The notes beneath the pieces were generated by a model. The model saw only the letters and a program-made list of their open reading frames with translations. It was not told where the DNA came from and did not search any database. Positions 34,549 through 42,554 of a DNA stretch of 64,000 nucleotides are shown here, piece by piece; position 1 is the stretch's first letter; each line of letters begins with the position of its first letter. The DNA is from Bin87 sp026710825 (GTDB taxonomy: Bacteria > Chloroflexota > Dehalococcoidia > Lucifugimonadales > UBA3495): contig OZ247427.1 of assembly GCA_965232815.1 (NCBI GenBank), positions 3,100,001 through 3,164,000 of the forward strand. The letters run 5' to 3'. A program made the translations under genes and the position numbers.

Positions 34549-34572
34549 GAGCGGTTATTCCGCTCTTTTTTT
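34549..34572 (+). terminator. intrinsic terminator just upstream of the MIP channel gene
   Basis: GAGCGG, TTATT, CCGCTC followed by seven T. It ends one base before a possible GTG start (34573) and 21 bases before the preferred ATG. It can end a transcript from the non-coding stretch upstream, or act as an attenuator in the leader of the channel gene. Confidence 0.7.
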
Positions 34573-34593
34573 GTGCCCCGATTGTGGCAGACG

Positions 34594-35259
34594 ATGCGCC
34601 CTTTGATGCAACGATTGGCGGCCGAGGCGGTGGGGACCGCGTTTCTGCTGATGGCGGTGATCGGGAGCGGGATCGCGGCGCAGCGATTGAGTCCCGGGGA
34701 CGTGGGGCTGCAGTTGTTCGAGAACGCGGTGGCGACGGCGTTCGCGTTGATGGCGCTGATCTGGGCGTTCGGTCCGATATCTGGCGCGCACTTCAATCCG
34801 GCGGTGACGCTGGCTGACGTGGTCCTGCAGGGCAGGTCGTGGAAGGAAGGGGTGGCCTACGTCGGAGCGCAGGTGGTCGGCGGGATCTGTGGAACGATCC
34901 TTGGCAATCTGATGTTTTCGCTGGAACCGGTGGTGTGGTCGACGAAGGTGCGCGGCGGATCGGGTCAATGGTTGGGAGAGGTGATTGCGACGCTGGGGCT
35001 GCTGATGGTGATATTCCTGATTCCGCGCAGGAATGGCGTCGTGATAGCGGTGGCGGTGGGAGCGTACATCGGCGCGGCTTACTTCTTCACATCGTCGACG
35101 AGTTTCGCGAATCCGGCGGTTACGGTGTCGCGGATGTTTTCGGACACGTTTGCGGGTATATACCCGGGGTCTGCACCGCTGTTCATCGTGATGCAGTTTG
35201 TGGGGGCGGCGCTGGCGATCGGACTGGTGTGGTTTCTGGTGGGACGGCGGCGCGGATAG
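34594..35259 (+). CDS. MIP-family channel (aquaporin/glycerol facilitator)
   Basis: 221 residues with six hydrophobic segments and the two half-helix NPA boxes of the aquaporin superfamily: SGAHFNPAVTLADVV and SFANPAVTVSRMFSDTF. The second NPA box is followed by the usual Arg of the selectivity filter. The N-terminus (LAAEAVGTAFLLMAVIGSGI) is typical of a group of bacterial MIP proteins. It should conduct water or small neutral solutes across the inner membrane. No arsenic-resistance genes are nearby. The ATG at 34594 is preferred to a GTG at 34573 that directly follows a terminator T-run. Confidence 0.88.
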   Translation: MRPLMQRLAAEAVGTAFLLMAVIGSGIAAQRLSPGDVGLQLFENAVATAFALMALIWAFGPISGAHFNPAVTLADVVLQGRSWKEGVAYVGAQVVGGICGTILGNLMFSLEPVVWSTKVRGGSGQWLGEVIATLGLLMVIFLIPRRNGVVIAVAVGAYIGAAYFFTSSTSFANPAVTVSRMFSDTFAGIYPGSAPLFIVMQFVGAALAIGLVWFLVGRRRG

Positions 35260-35274
35260 GGTTTCGCTTACCGG

Positions 35275-35300
35275 GATAGACAGGATCTACAGGATTATCA
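35275..35300. repeat. dispersed repeat, ACAGGATTTACAGG family
   Basis: ATAGACAGGATCTACAGG plus ATTATCAG, just after the channel gene. A variant of the copies at 33195 and 34203. Confidence 0.55.
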
Positions 35301-35315
35301 GATTGTGATGGGCGG

Positions 35316-36146
35316 TCAGTCGAGATTGGGGACGTAGATCCAGCCTTCGAGCTTGGCGTCGGGCAGTTCGTCATCGGTGGGATGGCGGAAGCGGGACGAA
35401 TCCTGCGCCCACATGGCGGCGCCGACGGCGGCCACCACGGAGTCGAGGCAGTCGTCGTTGGCGAGGCAATCGTCGCGGACGGAGTCGAGGTTGGGTAGGG
35501 CGACGCCTGAGGCAGCGGCGAGGTTGTCGAGGATTTGGGTGCGGCGATGGGCGGAATCGCGGCCGCGCTTGTAGCCCTTGAAGGGCAGGGCCAACGCCCT
35601 GAGGAGGGCGCCGGGCATGAGTTCCAATAGGGTTACGGCATCTTCTGAAGGCGCGGGCGCTGGGAGCGGCGGGACGTGCCAACGGCGGGGATGCTCCTGA
35701 TGCCAACGGTGGAGTAGTTGGATGCCGTGCCAGGTCATGGGGACCATGTTGGGGTTGACGTTGTGCAGCGGGGAGTAGCTTTCGCGGTGGTATTTGAGGT
35801 CGCCGGCACGTTTGGGCTCGCCGTGGGCGGCGACGAAGATGTTGCGTGCGGCGATGAAATCAACTGCGGACATCGGTTGAACGGCGCGCCAGAGGTCGGG
35901 CATGTCGGTGGGAGCGGGAGGCGCCGCGATGCTGGACGCGAATTGGGCGGGCACGCCGAAGGGGAAATCCAACGCCGCGACGGCGGGAGTCGGGACGGCG
36001 ACGAGCAGGTCGTAGAGATCGGCGCGGGGGATGCGTTGCGCCGAGTCCAAATGGAGCGACGCGGGTTGTTCCAGGCGAGCGACAGTCGCCCAGGTGTTGC
36101 GGTCCGACTTCGCACCGCTGAAATCGACGCCGATGATGGTGGTCAT
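35316..36146 (-). CDS. DUF429-family protein (RNase H-like fold)
   Basis: 276 residues. The start IIGVDFSGAKSDRNTWATVA is the conserved first strand of DUF429 proteins, predicted RNase H-fold nucleases: the Asp of GVDFSGA is the first acidic residue. AALDFPFGVPAQFA supplies the second conserved block, and the C-terminal DDCLDSVVAAVGAAMWAQDS supplies a third with acidic residues. Activity has not been shown for most members. It faces the channel gene tail to tail and is followed upstream by a repeat-rich gap. Cellular role unknown. Confidence 0.75.
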   Translation of the reverse strand: MTTIIGVDFSGAKSDRNTWATVARLEQPASLHLDSAQRIPRADLYDLLVAVPTPAVAALDFPFGVPAQFASSIAAPPAPTDMPDLWRAVQPMSAVDFIAARNIFVAAHGEPKRAGDLKYHRESYSPLHNVNPNMVPMTWHGIQLLHRWHQEHPRRWHVPPLPAPAPSEDAVTLLELMPGALLRALALPFKGYKRGRDSAHRRTQILDNLAAASGVALPNLDSVRDDCLANDDCLDSVVAAVGAAMWAQDSSRFRHPTDDELPDAKLEGWIYVPNLD

Positions 36147-36206
36147 GGGGTTTGTGTGCCGGCCATGTGGCCGCGTTGAGCTGGCATGAGCGTGCCGAAG
36201 GATGTC

Positions 36207-36233
36207 TGGGTTCCTGCTTCTGCAGGAACGACG
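36207..36233. repeat. dispersed palindrome, TTCCTGC family
   Basis: GGGTTCCTGC, TTCT, GCAGGAACGACGG: a diverged copy of the family described at 34282. Confidence 0.6.
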
Positions 36234-36360
36234 GATGGGCGGGTTGTAATTGGCATTCGGCCGGCTCGGCGTTGGCGGGGTGGGGGATACGTTGCGGCCA
36301 GTGCACCCGCCGGGATGTGGAGTGTGCCAGGCGGGCGAAAGTCGCCGTCGTGTTCAGGGT

Positions 36361-36535
36361 GATGGTTCGACAGGCTCACCATGAGAGGACTATGGCGGCG
36401 TATGCGAATGAGATGGTGGTTCGACAGGCTCACCATGAGCGGACTACGGCGGCGTTTGCGAATGAGATGGTGGTTCGACGGGCTCACCATTAACGGGCTC
36501 ACCATTAGCGGACTATCGCGGCGTATGCGAATGAT
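36361..36535. repeat. tandem array of a 54-base unit with GGTTCGACAGG core
   Basis: Three units begin with GGTTCGAC at 36364, 36418 and 36472, exactly 54 bases apart. Each runs through CTCACCATGAGCGGACTA and CGGCGTATGCGAATGA. The third has an extra internal copy of GGGCTCACCATTA. The core is the dispersed element of 33251, 34332 and 58970. The whole gap 36147-36733 holds nothing else but two TTCCTGC palindromes and the promoter region of the next gene. Confidence 0.85.
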
Positions 36536-36662
36536 CGGGAGGCCCGGGACAGGGGCACGCGCCGGGTTGCGTGGGCGTACGATTGGGTTAGAATACACTC
36601 GATCAGACGTTAGCGCACTGCTGATTGACGGTATGCACAAGCATTGTGTGTGCCAATGATAT

Positions 36663-36691
36663 TCTGGATTCCTGCTTTCGCAGGAATGACG
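36663..36691. repeat. dispersed palindrome, TTCCTGC family
   Basis: CTGGATTCCTGC, TTTC, GCAGGAATGACGA, 43 bases before the next start codon. A TAGAAT box at 36589-36594 lies upstream and may be the -10 of the next gene. Confidence 0.7.
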
Positions 36692-36733
36692 AGTGGAAGC
36701 GGGAATCACGAGTTAAAAAGGAGCCTAGAGCAC

Positions 36734-37588
36734 ATGGATTACACCAAGCGAAGGGAGCGGTATCGCGCAGTATTGGCTGGCGACGTCTGCGTACACCCAG
36801 GTTCGGTATTTGATGCGATTTCGGCGCGGATCGCCGAGGACCTTGGGTTCGAGGTCGGCATGTTCGCCGGGTCGATCGCCAGTGGGACGGTGCTGGGCGC
36901 GCCGGACTACGTGGTGCTGACGCTGAGCGAATTCGCGCAGCAGATCTACCGTATTTGCCGGGCGGGCGAATTGCCGCTGATGGTAGACGCCGACCACGGT
37001 TACGGCAACGCGTTGAGCGTCAAGCGTACGGTGGAGGAACTTGAGGCGTCGGGCGTGTCTGCGCTGACGATCGAGGACACGACCCTGCCGATGGTGTTCG
37101 GGGGCGACGGCGGGTTCATCTCGCTGGAAGAAGGCGTGGGCAAGATGAAGGCCGCGCTGTCGGGCCGCACGGACCCCAACCTGGTGGTGGCGGGACGTAC
37201 CAGCAGCCTGAGCTTGGGAATCGACGAATGCATCCGGCGCGCGAAGGCATACGAAGCAGCGGGCGTGGACGCGATGTTCGTGGCGGGCGCGACCACCAAG
37301 GAGCAGGTAGCAGCGGTTAACGCCGAGTTGAACATTCCGCTGCTGCTGGGCGGCGCCGGCGGCGAACTGTCGGACAAGGAATGGCTGGGACAGAACGGCG
37401 TGCGCGTGGCACTGCAAGGACACCTTTCCTTCCAGGCGTCGATCAAGGCGGTGTACGACACTTTGAAGGCGCTGCGAGACGGAGTCGCGCCGGCCGATCT
37501 GAGGGACACGCTGGCCTCGGCGGACCTCATTGCGCAGGTTACGCGGAAGGCCGACTACGACCAGCAGATCGCCGACTACCTGCGGTAG
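36734..37588 (+). CDS. isocitrate lyase/PEP mutase family protein, oxaloacetate decarboxylase-like
   Basis: 284 residues, a (beta/alpha)8 enzyme. The metal-binding DADHGYGNALSVKRTVEEL, ALTIEDTTLPMVFG, and VVAGRTSSLSLG fit the oxaloacetate decarboxylase branch (PA4872-like) rather than isocitrate lyase, which has KKCGH; that motif is absent here. Expected reaction: Mg2+-dependent decarboxylation or C-C cleavage of a small keto- or hydroxy-diacid. AAGGAG lies eleven bases before the chosen ATG; in-frame extensions upstream read through the palindromic repeat. A VOC protein gene follows 82 bases on, on the same strand. Confidence 0.8.
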   Translation: MDYTKRRERYRAVLAGDVCVHPGSVFDAISARIAEDLGFEVGMFAGSIASGTVLGAPDYVVLTLSEFAQQIYRICRAGELPLMVDADHGYGNALSVKRTVEELEASGVSALTIEDTTLPMVFGGDGGFISLEEGVGKMKAALSGRTDPNLVVAGRTSSLSLGIDECIRRAKAYEAAGVDAMFVAGATTKEQVAAVNAELNIPLLLGGAGGELSDKEWLGQNGVRVALQGHLSFQASIKAVYDTLKALRDGVAPADLRDTLASADLIAQVTRKADYDQQIADYLR

Positions 37589-37670
37589 TTTTGTTTGGAA
37601 TGGCGAGGGCGACGGATGCGTCGCCCTTACGTCGAGATATAGAACACAGAATCAATGCGGAGGAATCATC

Positions 37671-38060
37671 ATGGCATTTGTTTGCAACCATCTACATCTG
37701 CGTAGCGAGGACCCGGACAACGCGGCCAAGTTCTACGTGGACAACTTCGGCGCGGAGATCGTGTCGACGCGGCCGCTGTCCACCACGGTGTCGCACCAGT
37801 TGGAACTGAACGGCCAGCCGTTGCTGACGGTATCGGGCGAGGCCGAGGGCGAGAACGCCGTGGCCGGTTCGACGCATCCGCGCTTCGGGCTGGACCACTT
37901 CGGGTTTGAGACCGACGACATCCAGGGCGCGTTCGAGAGGTTCAAGTCCACCGGGGCGAACATCATCTGCGAGCCGTGGACGATGCCGTCGGGATCGCAG
38001 GTCATGTTCGTTGAGGCGCCGGACAAGGTGAGCCTGGAGATCATCCAGCGACCGTCGTAG
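37671..38060 (+). CDS. VOC (glyoxalase/bleomycin resistance) superfamily protein
   Basis: 129 residues, two beta-alpha-beta-beta-beta units. It starts with FVCNHLHLRSEDPDNAAKFY and ends with SQVMFVEAPDKVSLEIIQRP, where His and Glu positions match metal-ligand sites of VOC enzymes (NHLHL and SLEII, plus LDHFGFE in the middle). CGGAGG lies eight bases before the ATG. The reaction is unknown; related genes often follow small-acid catabolic enzymes. A GGGGCGGGT hairpin closes the gene. Confidence 0.75.
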   Translation: MAFVCNHLHLRSEDPDNAAKFYVDNFGAEIVSTRPLSTTVSHQLELNGQPLLTVSGEAEGENAVAGSTHPRFGLDHFGFETDDIQGAFERFKSTGANIICEPWTMPSGSQVMFVEAPDKVSLEIIQRPS

Positions 38061-38092
38061 TCCAGCGGGGTACATAGACCAGGGCATTCATG

Positions 38093-38115
38093 GGGCGGGT
38101 ATGAAACCCGCCCCT
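38093..38115. terminator. GGGGCGGGT-type hairpin after the VOC gene
   Basis: GGGGCGGGT, five bases, ACCCGCCCC: a perfect 9-bp stem, same family as at 21672 and 54499. No T-run follows. Confidence 0.55.
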
Positions 38116-38129
38116 ACGACTGTCGGCGG

Positions 38130-38135
38130 TATAAT
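38130..38135 (+). promoter_or_regulatory. -10 box of the Uma2 gene
   Basis: Perfect TATAAT 43 bases before the ATG at 38178, right after the hairpin. Confidence 0.45.
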
Positions 38136-38177
38136 CAGGGTGGACGGATAATCGGCACGCATTTGACAGGCGGCGTT

Positions 38178-38870
38178 ATGGCTACCACGACGACAACCGA
38201 ACTTCCAGAGCGGCGGCGTTTCAACGTGGATGAGTATTACGCGATGGGCGAGGCGGGAATCCTGACGGAGGGCGACGGGATTGAGCTGCTAGATGGGGAG
38301 CTGTTCTGCAAGTACGACGGGCGGCGGCGGCGGTTTACGGTGGACGAGTACTACAGGATGGCCAAGGTGGGGATTCTCGCTCCCGACGAGCGGGTTGAGT
38401 TATTGGCGGGAGAGATAATTCGGATGGCACCGATTGGCAGCAAGCATGCTTACGGAGTTACCAAATTCGCCGAAGAACTGATCATGCAATTGGGCCGACG
38501 CGTGATGATACGGGTTCAGAATCCGATACGCCTGGGCACGGATGGGGAACCAGAACCCGACATCGCCGTTGTAGATCGGACGGATGACGAGTATGTTGCC
38601 GAGCATCCCCAACCCGAAGACGTCATTTTATTGATCGAGGTCTCTGATACGACGGCCGGGTTTGACCGGCGGCACAAGTTGCCGATGTACGCGCTGCATG
38701 GGATATCCGAAGTCTGGTTGGGCGACATCAACGCTCGCACAGTAGAAGTTTACGACCAACCCATGGCTGCGGGTTATGGACGGGTTCGGGTGTTCGACGC
38801 CGGAGAGATGCTGTCGCTCGCGGCGTTTCCCGACCTTGAGATACCGGTCGGCGACGTGATGCCCGAATAG
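38178..38870 (+). CDS. Uma2-family PD-(D/E)XK nuclease-like protein with duplicated N-terminus
   Basis: 230 residues. The restriction-endonuclease-like core is visible: EPDIAVVDRTDDEY (Asp) and VILLIEVSDTTAGFD (E-x-S in place of E-x-K), preceded by ERVELLAGEIIRMAPIGSKH. Before it, residues ~13-44 (RRRFNVDEYYAMGEAGIL...) are a diverged copy of residues ~52-83 (RRRFTVDEYYRMAKVGIL...), so the first helix-strand unit is doubled. Uma2 (DUF820) proteins are common in multicopy families, and their function is not settled. The ATG is preceded by GGCGTT only. Terminal gene before the convergent PIG-L gene. Confidence 0.8.
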   Translation: MATTTTTELPERRRFNVDEYYAMGEAGILTEGDGIELLDGELFCKYDGRRRRFTVDEYYRMAKVGILAPDERVELLAGEIIRMAPIGSKHAYGVTKFAEELIMQLGRRVMIRVQNPIRLGTDGEPEPDIAVVDRTDDEYVAEHPQPEDVILLIEVSDTTAGFDRRHKLPMYALHGISEVWLGDINARTVEVYDQPMAAGYGRVRVFDAGEMLSLAAFPDLEIPVGDVMPE

Positions 38871-38877
38871 TCGGCGG

Positions 38878-39729
38878 CTAGAGGCCCGCGAAGAAATCCT
38901 GGGGGACGGTTTCGCCGGGGGCGACGGGTGGTATGGCGCGGATGAAGTGCTCGATGCCGATGACGGAGGCAGCGACCTCGCGGGGGACGCGCTCGTAGGG
39001 CCAATCGGGCTGTAGCTGGGTGAAGTGGCGCTTGATGCAGGCCATCTTTGCGTCGAGGCCGTCGGACACGTCGGATGTGATGTGTATGGTGTCCAGATCG
39101 ACGCCGTCGTGCACGCGGTCGGGGGACGGCATGGGGAAATCCACACCGGCGGCGCGCAGGGTCTCGGCCATGTGGACGCGGAATCCGCGGGGTCGGACGC
39201 TGTAGAAGAGGCGGTCGGTCTGATGGGGTCGGATGCCGATGGCCATGTGGTGCGGGAAAGCCGTGTCATCCGCGGCCAGGCGGAATGCCGTGGTCGCATG
39301 GTTGCAGATGGCGATGTGGTCGGGGTGACCGTAGAGTCCGTCCGTGCCGAACGAGAGGATGACCTGGGGACGGAAGCGGCGGATTTCGAACACCAGACGG
39401 GCGACGACCTCATGCTCGTCGGCCTGGACGAAAGCTTTGGGATGATGATTGTCGTCCCAGCCGGCCATGCCGGAATCGCGGTAGCTGAGGACGTCGTGGG
39501 ACTCGATGCCGAGTTCCTGGATGGCCTGGGCGAGTTCGGCGCGGCGGACCTCGCCGATGGTCTCGCGGGTAGCGGAGCCGGGCTGGCGGATTTCACCGAG
39601 TTCGCCGGAGGTGGCGGTGATCAGCCGGGCGGTTACGCCGCGGGCAGTGTGCATGGCAATGGTGCCGCCGACAGGGAAGGCTTCGTCGTCGGGGTGGGCG
39701 AACAGGATTAGGAGACGGTGGTCGGGCAT
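38878..39729 (-). CDS. PIG-L/LmbE family deacetylase
   Basis: 283 residues. The zinc motif FAHPDDEAFPVGG at the N-terminus and the distal LYGHPDHIAICN are those of N-acetylglucosaminyl deacetylases (MshB, Mca and BshB type). It removes acetyl groups from a GlcNAc-type substrate, or cleaves thiol-conjugates if Mca-like. The size is close to MshB/Mca, so low-molecular-weight thiol metabolism is possible but not shown by neighbours. The gene meets the Uma2 gene tail to tail with 7 bases between. Confidence 0.85.
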   Translation of the reverse strand: MPDHRLLILFAHPDDEAFPVGGTIAMHTARGVTARLITATSGELGEIRQPGSATRETIGEVRRAELAQAIQELGIESHDVLSYRDSGMAGWDDNHHPKAFVQADEHEVVARLVFEIRRFRPQVILSFGTDGLYGHPDHIAICNHATTAFRLAADDTAFPHHMAIGIRPHQTDRLFYSVRPRGFRVHMAETLRAAGVDFPMPSPDRVHDGVDLDTIHITSDVSDGLDAKMACIKRHFTQLQPDWPYERVPREVAASVIGIEHFIRAIPPVAPGETVPQDFFAGL

Positions 39730-39753
39730 GTCTGGGGTCCCTCTTGGTGCAGA

Positions 39754-39781
39754 ATAGGGGCGAATGGTGATCCGCCCCTAT
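39754..39781. repeat. dispersed palindrome, GGGGCGAAT family
   Basis: ATAGGGGCGAAT, four bases, ATCCGCCCCTAT; one mismatch. It lies 25 bases upstream of the PIG-L gene start, between two minus-strand genes. Confidence 0.65.
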
Positions 39782-39806
39782 CATAGTACCGTATGCGGTG
39801 ATGGGG

Positions 39807-40169
39807 TTACTGGTCGAGGACTTCCAGGACTTCGAGGATGATTCCCTCGGGGCCTTCGAAGAACATGACGCGGCGGCCGCCGCCGACGGTGGTCTCTTCG
39901 AGTACCTTGGCGCCGCTGTTCTTGAGGTCTTCCATGGTGGCATCGATGTCGGTGGTGTCGATGGCGATGTGCTCGAAGCCGTAGTTCTGCGGGTGGGTCT
40001 GCGTGGAGATGTGGTCGGTCACGTTGAGGGGCAGACCGTGGAGGTCGAGCCGGAAGCCGCCGGCGGGAGTCTCGGCGGTGACGGTGGCGCCGAGATTCTG
40101 GATGTACCAGTCGGCGGTCGCCTTGGGATCGGGGGTCTTGAGGTGGACGTGGTTGAGAGAGAATGCCAT
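39807..40169 (-). CDS. VOC superfamily protein
   Basis: 120 residues: AFSLNHVHLKTPDPKATADW at the start and GFEHIAIDTTDIDATMEDLK followed by RRVMFFEGPEGIILEVLEVL. Metal-ligand His and Glu positions are conserved. The ATG at 40169 has AAGGAG ten bases upstream; a longer frame exists but is rejected. It resembles the VOC gene at 37671 in layout, though not as a close copy. The reaction is unknown. Confidence 0.75.
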   Translation of the reverse strand: MAFSLNHVHLKTPDPKATADWYIQNLGATVTAETPAGGFRLDLHGLPLNVTDHISTQTHPQNYGFEHIAIDTTDIDATMEDLKNSGAKVLEETTVGGGRRVMFFEGPEGIILEVLEVLDQ

Positions 40170-40497
40170 GACGCTGATCCTCCTTCCGAAAGGTTGACGG
40201 TTGATTGAGATGTTGATTTGGGCCGATTGTAACATAGGGGCGTCTGGCATCAGGTGCGGGTTCGGTTGGTGGGTAGCTCTGGACATCAGGTACGGTCCGG
40301 CAACGACATTGCGGCGGTGTTGGGGGCTACGGGTGACCTGTTGGGGGCGAGGATTGGGTTGTCGTCGGGCCTGTTGTCGGGTACTGATCAGCGCATGTGG
40401 ATTCGCCGGGACGTGGGGGTTTGGTGGTTGGGCGGGCTCAGTATCGGTAGGTGGTTTCAGTGGGGGTCTAACCGGAGTCTCGGTTTGAACCGGGTGA

Positions 40498-40503
40498 TAT
40501 ACT
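40498..40503 (+). promoter_or_regulatory. -10 box of the npdG gene
   Basis: TATACT 41 bases before the ATG at 40544. The 330-base gap before it (40170-40497) holds a half copy of the GGGGCG palindrome at 40228 and nothing else I can name. Confidence 0.35.
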
Positions 40504-40543
40504 TTGCGCCGTCCGTTTGAGCGGCGTTACGGAGGAGATATTG

Positions 40544-41191
40544 ATGCTGGCATTTCTCGGGGGAACCGGACCGGAAGGCAAGGGGTTGGCCCTGCGACTG
40601 GCGATGGCGGGAGAGTCCGTGGTGATCGGGTCGCGGGACGCAGGACGGGCGCAGGAGGCGGCTGACGAGTTGCTGGAGTTGGCGCCGGGGAAGGCGATCA
40701 GCGGTGCGGTGAACGGCGATGCGGCGGAGCAGTCCGACGTGGTGTTCATGACGATGCCATACAACGGGATGTCGCCGACGATCTCCGGAGTGGGCGACGC
40801 TCTGTCTGGGAAGATTGTGGTGACGGTGATTGCGCCGATGCGGTTTGAGCGCGGCGTCGGAGCGATTGCCGAGGAAGTGGCAGCCGGGTCCGCGGCCGAG
40901 GAAGCGCAGGCGGCGGCACCGAACGCTAAGGTCGTCGCGGCGTTCCAGAATGTCTCGGCGGAGGAATTGCTGAAGCCGGGTGCAACGCTGGATGAGGACG
41001 TGGTGATCTGCGGGGACGACGCGGATGCGAAGGGCCGGGTTACCGACCTGACGCGGTTGATCCCCAACCTGCGGCCGGTGGACGGCGGCGCGCTGTACAA
41101 CGCGAAGTACGTGGAGCAGATAACGCCGTTGCTGGTGAACATCAACCGGATTTACCGGACACATTCGGGGGTGCGGATCACCGGGGTATAG
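40544..41191 (+). CDS. npdG: F420H2:NADP oxidoreductase family protein
   Basis: 215 residues. The start MLAFLGGTGPEGKGLALRLA is the F420-dependent NADP reductase form of the Rossmann motif, followed by VVIGSRDAGRAQEAADEL for the NADP phosphate. FMTMPYNGMSPTI and KVVAAFQNVSAEELLK complete the family pattern. It exchanges hydride between coenzyme F420 and NADP. This implies that the cell makes F420, in line with the luciferase-type enzyme at 55073. GGAGGA lies seven bases before the ATG. It stands alone. Confidence 0.85.
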   Translation: MLAFLGGTGPEGKGLALRLAMAGESVVIGSRDAGRAQEAADELLELAPGKAISGAVNGDAAEQSDVVFMTMPYNGMSPTISGVGDALSGKIVVTVIAPMRFERGVGAIAEEVAAGSAAEEAQAAAPNAKVVAAFQNVSAEELLKPGATLDEDVVICGDDADAKGRVTDLTRLIPNLRPVDGGALYNAKYVEQITPLLVNINRIYRTHSGVRITGV

Positions 41192-41289
41192 TTCGGATCC
41201 AAGCATAGCCCGATCAAGGTCCAATCGGGAGAGTGTCGCTATCCGAGGCCGGAGATGCGACATCGCACACTTCGCAGACCCGATTACTT

Positions 41290-41317
41290 CTGGATTCCGG
41301 CTCAAGGCCGGAATGAC
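41290..41317. repeat. dispersed palindrome, TTCCTGC family (variant)
   Basis: CTGGATTCCGGC, TCAA, GGCCGGAATGACG. The stem bases changed on both sides, so pairing is kept: compensatory change in the family. Confidence 0.7.
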
Positions 41318-41392
41318 GCAACAACAGGGGACATGACCAACTCATCCTGAACATTTGCCCACGACATTGACACATTCACAGGAGGAAACGAG

Positions 41393-41917
41393 ATGCCACG
41401 AGCGACACTGGATTTGCAGAATGCCGGCGACCTGGCGGCCATAGGGGGGCAGTGGAAATGCGCCAACGGATTTGTGCCGGGAGAGGCGAACGAAGGGGTA
41501 GTCAGCGAGGCGGAAGGATCGCCATGCCGGCTGCCTGACTTTGATGATTCGGGCTGGGAGGCGTGCGACGACCTGGCGGCCTGGAGGCGTCGGGGCGTGT
41601 CGTTCGTATGGTATCGGATCAAGGCGACGCTGCCGGAGACGGTGGGCGGAAGGTCGATCGAAGGGGCGCGGTGCCTGTTCGAGTCGTGCATCGACGACTA
41701 CGGCGAGATCTGGATCAACGGCGAGTGCGATCGGGAACGGGCGACGGTGCAGGGGTTCAACGTGCCGCAGCGGGTGGTGGTGTCGGCCGAACCCAAGCCG
41801 GGCGACGAGGTTACGGTCGCGATCCTGGCGATGAACGGGCCGCTGGCTGGACCGGGCGGCGCGGTGTTCGTGAGGTATGCCACGCTGGCGTTTGAGTGGC
41901 GGGAGTTGGGTTACTAG
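41393..41917 (+). CDS. hypothetical protein, jelly-roll (galactose-binding-like) domain
   Basis: 174 residues. The pattern CRLPDFDDSGWEACDDLAAW, then VSFVWYRIKATLPETVGG and DYGEIWINGECDRE matches the sugar-binding jelly-roll domain that starts GH2 glycosidases and related proteins: W-x-x-DFDDS-x-W, WYR, and E-I-W-x-NG. Here it is a free-standing domain without catalytic part or signal peptide. AGGAGG precedes the ATG. No glycosidase lies nearby. The ligand is unknown. Confidence 0.6.
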   Translation: MPRATLDLQNAGDLAAIGGQWKCANGFVPGEANEGVVSEAEGSPCRLPDFDDSGWEACDDLAAWRRRGVSFVWYRIKATLPETVGGRSIEGARCLFESCIDDYGEIWINGECDRERATVQGFNVPQRVVVSAEPKPGDEVTVAILAMNGPLAGPGGAVFVRYATLAFEWRELGY

Positions 41918-41941
41918 GGACAGGCAACCGTAGCAACGGCA

Positions 41942-42019
41942 AGGGGCGAATGATTATTCGCCCCTACGTTGGACCAATCGGTTTGAGGGGCGATCTGCCG
42001 GCAGCGGCGGTCGCCCCTG
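41942..42019. repeat. two GGGGCGAAT/GGGGCGA palindromes in tandem
   Basis: The first is perfect: GGGGCGAAT (41943-41951), loop GATT, ATTCGCCCC (41956-41964). The second, 41988-42019, has AGGGGCGA and TCGCCCCT with a longer loop. They lie between convergent genes and may end transcription from both sides. Confidence 0.75.
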
Positions 42020-42031
42020 AGTTTTTGCCCG

Positions 42032-42352
42032 TCAGGCGAGCCAGTCATCGTCATTGTCGTCGCCAGAATCGGCGTCGCTTTCGTTGGCGACTACCTGGCC
42101 CGGGTTGTAGGTGTAGCCACGGGCTTCCAATTCCGAGCGGATGGTGGGGGCGAAGTCGGTTGGCGACTGGCTGACCGGGAGGGTGATTTCGACGGAGCCC
42201 CGGTCGGTGACGATGACCTCGCCCGGGTCCTCGCGCGCCAATTCGACGCTCACGGATTCGCGGTGGATGGCGAAGTCGTCGGTGATGGCAAAGACGGCCG
42301 CCATGTCTTCCATGGTGATGATGATGAAGGTTTCTTCATTGTCGGTGGACAT
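42032..42352 (-). CDS. small acidic hypothetical protein
   Basis: 106 residues from the ATG at 42352; I do not recognise it. The sequence (TDNEETFIIITMEDMAAVFA, then VSVELAREDPGEVIVTDRGS) suggests an alternating strand-rich domain. The C-terminal tail SDADSGDDNDDDWLA is strongly acidic. GAGGAG lies 14 bases upstream, rather far. Larger in-frame starts would run through a GGGGCAAAT palindrome and are rejected. It is on the same strand as the thioredoxin-like gene upstream. Confidence 0.5.
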   Translation of the reverse strand: MSTDNEETFIIITMEDMAAVFAITDDFAIHRESVSVELAREDPGEVIVTDRGSVEITLPVSQSPTDFAPTIRSELEARGYTYNPGQVVANESDADSGDDNDDDWLA

Positions 42353-42490
42353 TGTTCGGTAGATTTCTCCTCGGCATTGGTTGGGAGAGAGTTCGCCCTC
42401 ACCCTCGGCCTCTCCCATCAAGGGAAAGGGGGAATTTTGATGGCGGTCCCGTGCAGGTGGTTGGTCTATCAAAACCTGGTGGCGGGGGTG

Positions 42491-42512
42491 GGGGCAAATG
42501 ATTATTCGCCCC
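42491..42512. repeat. dispersed palindrome, GGGGCGAAT family
   Basis: GGGGCAAAT, GATT, ATTCGCCCC: one mismatch against the perfect copies, same loop. Confidence 0.7.
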
Positions 42513-42554
42513 TTCCCATGAAACGAGCTTACGTTGCTGCGCTGTCGGGGGTTT

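Noticed and set aside
36361..36535. CRISPR array
   Set aside because: Only three 54-base units in direct contact with no distinct spacers, and no cas genes.
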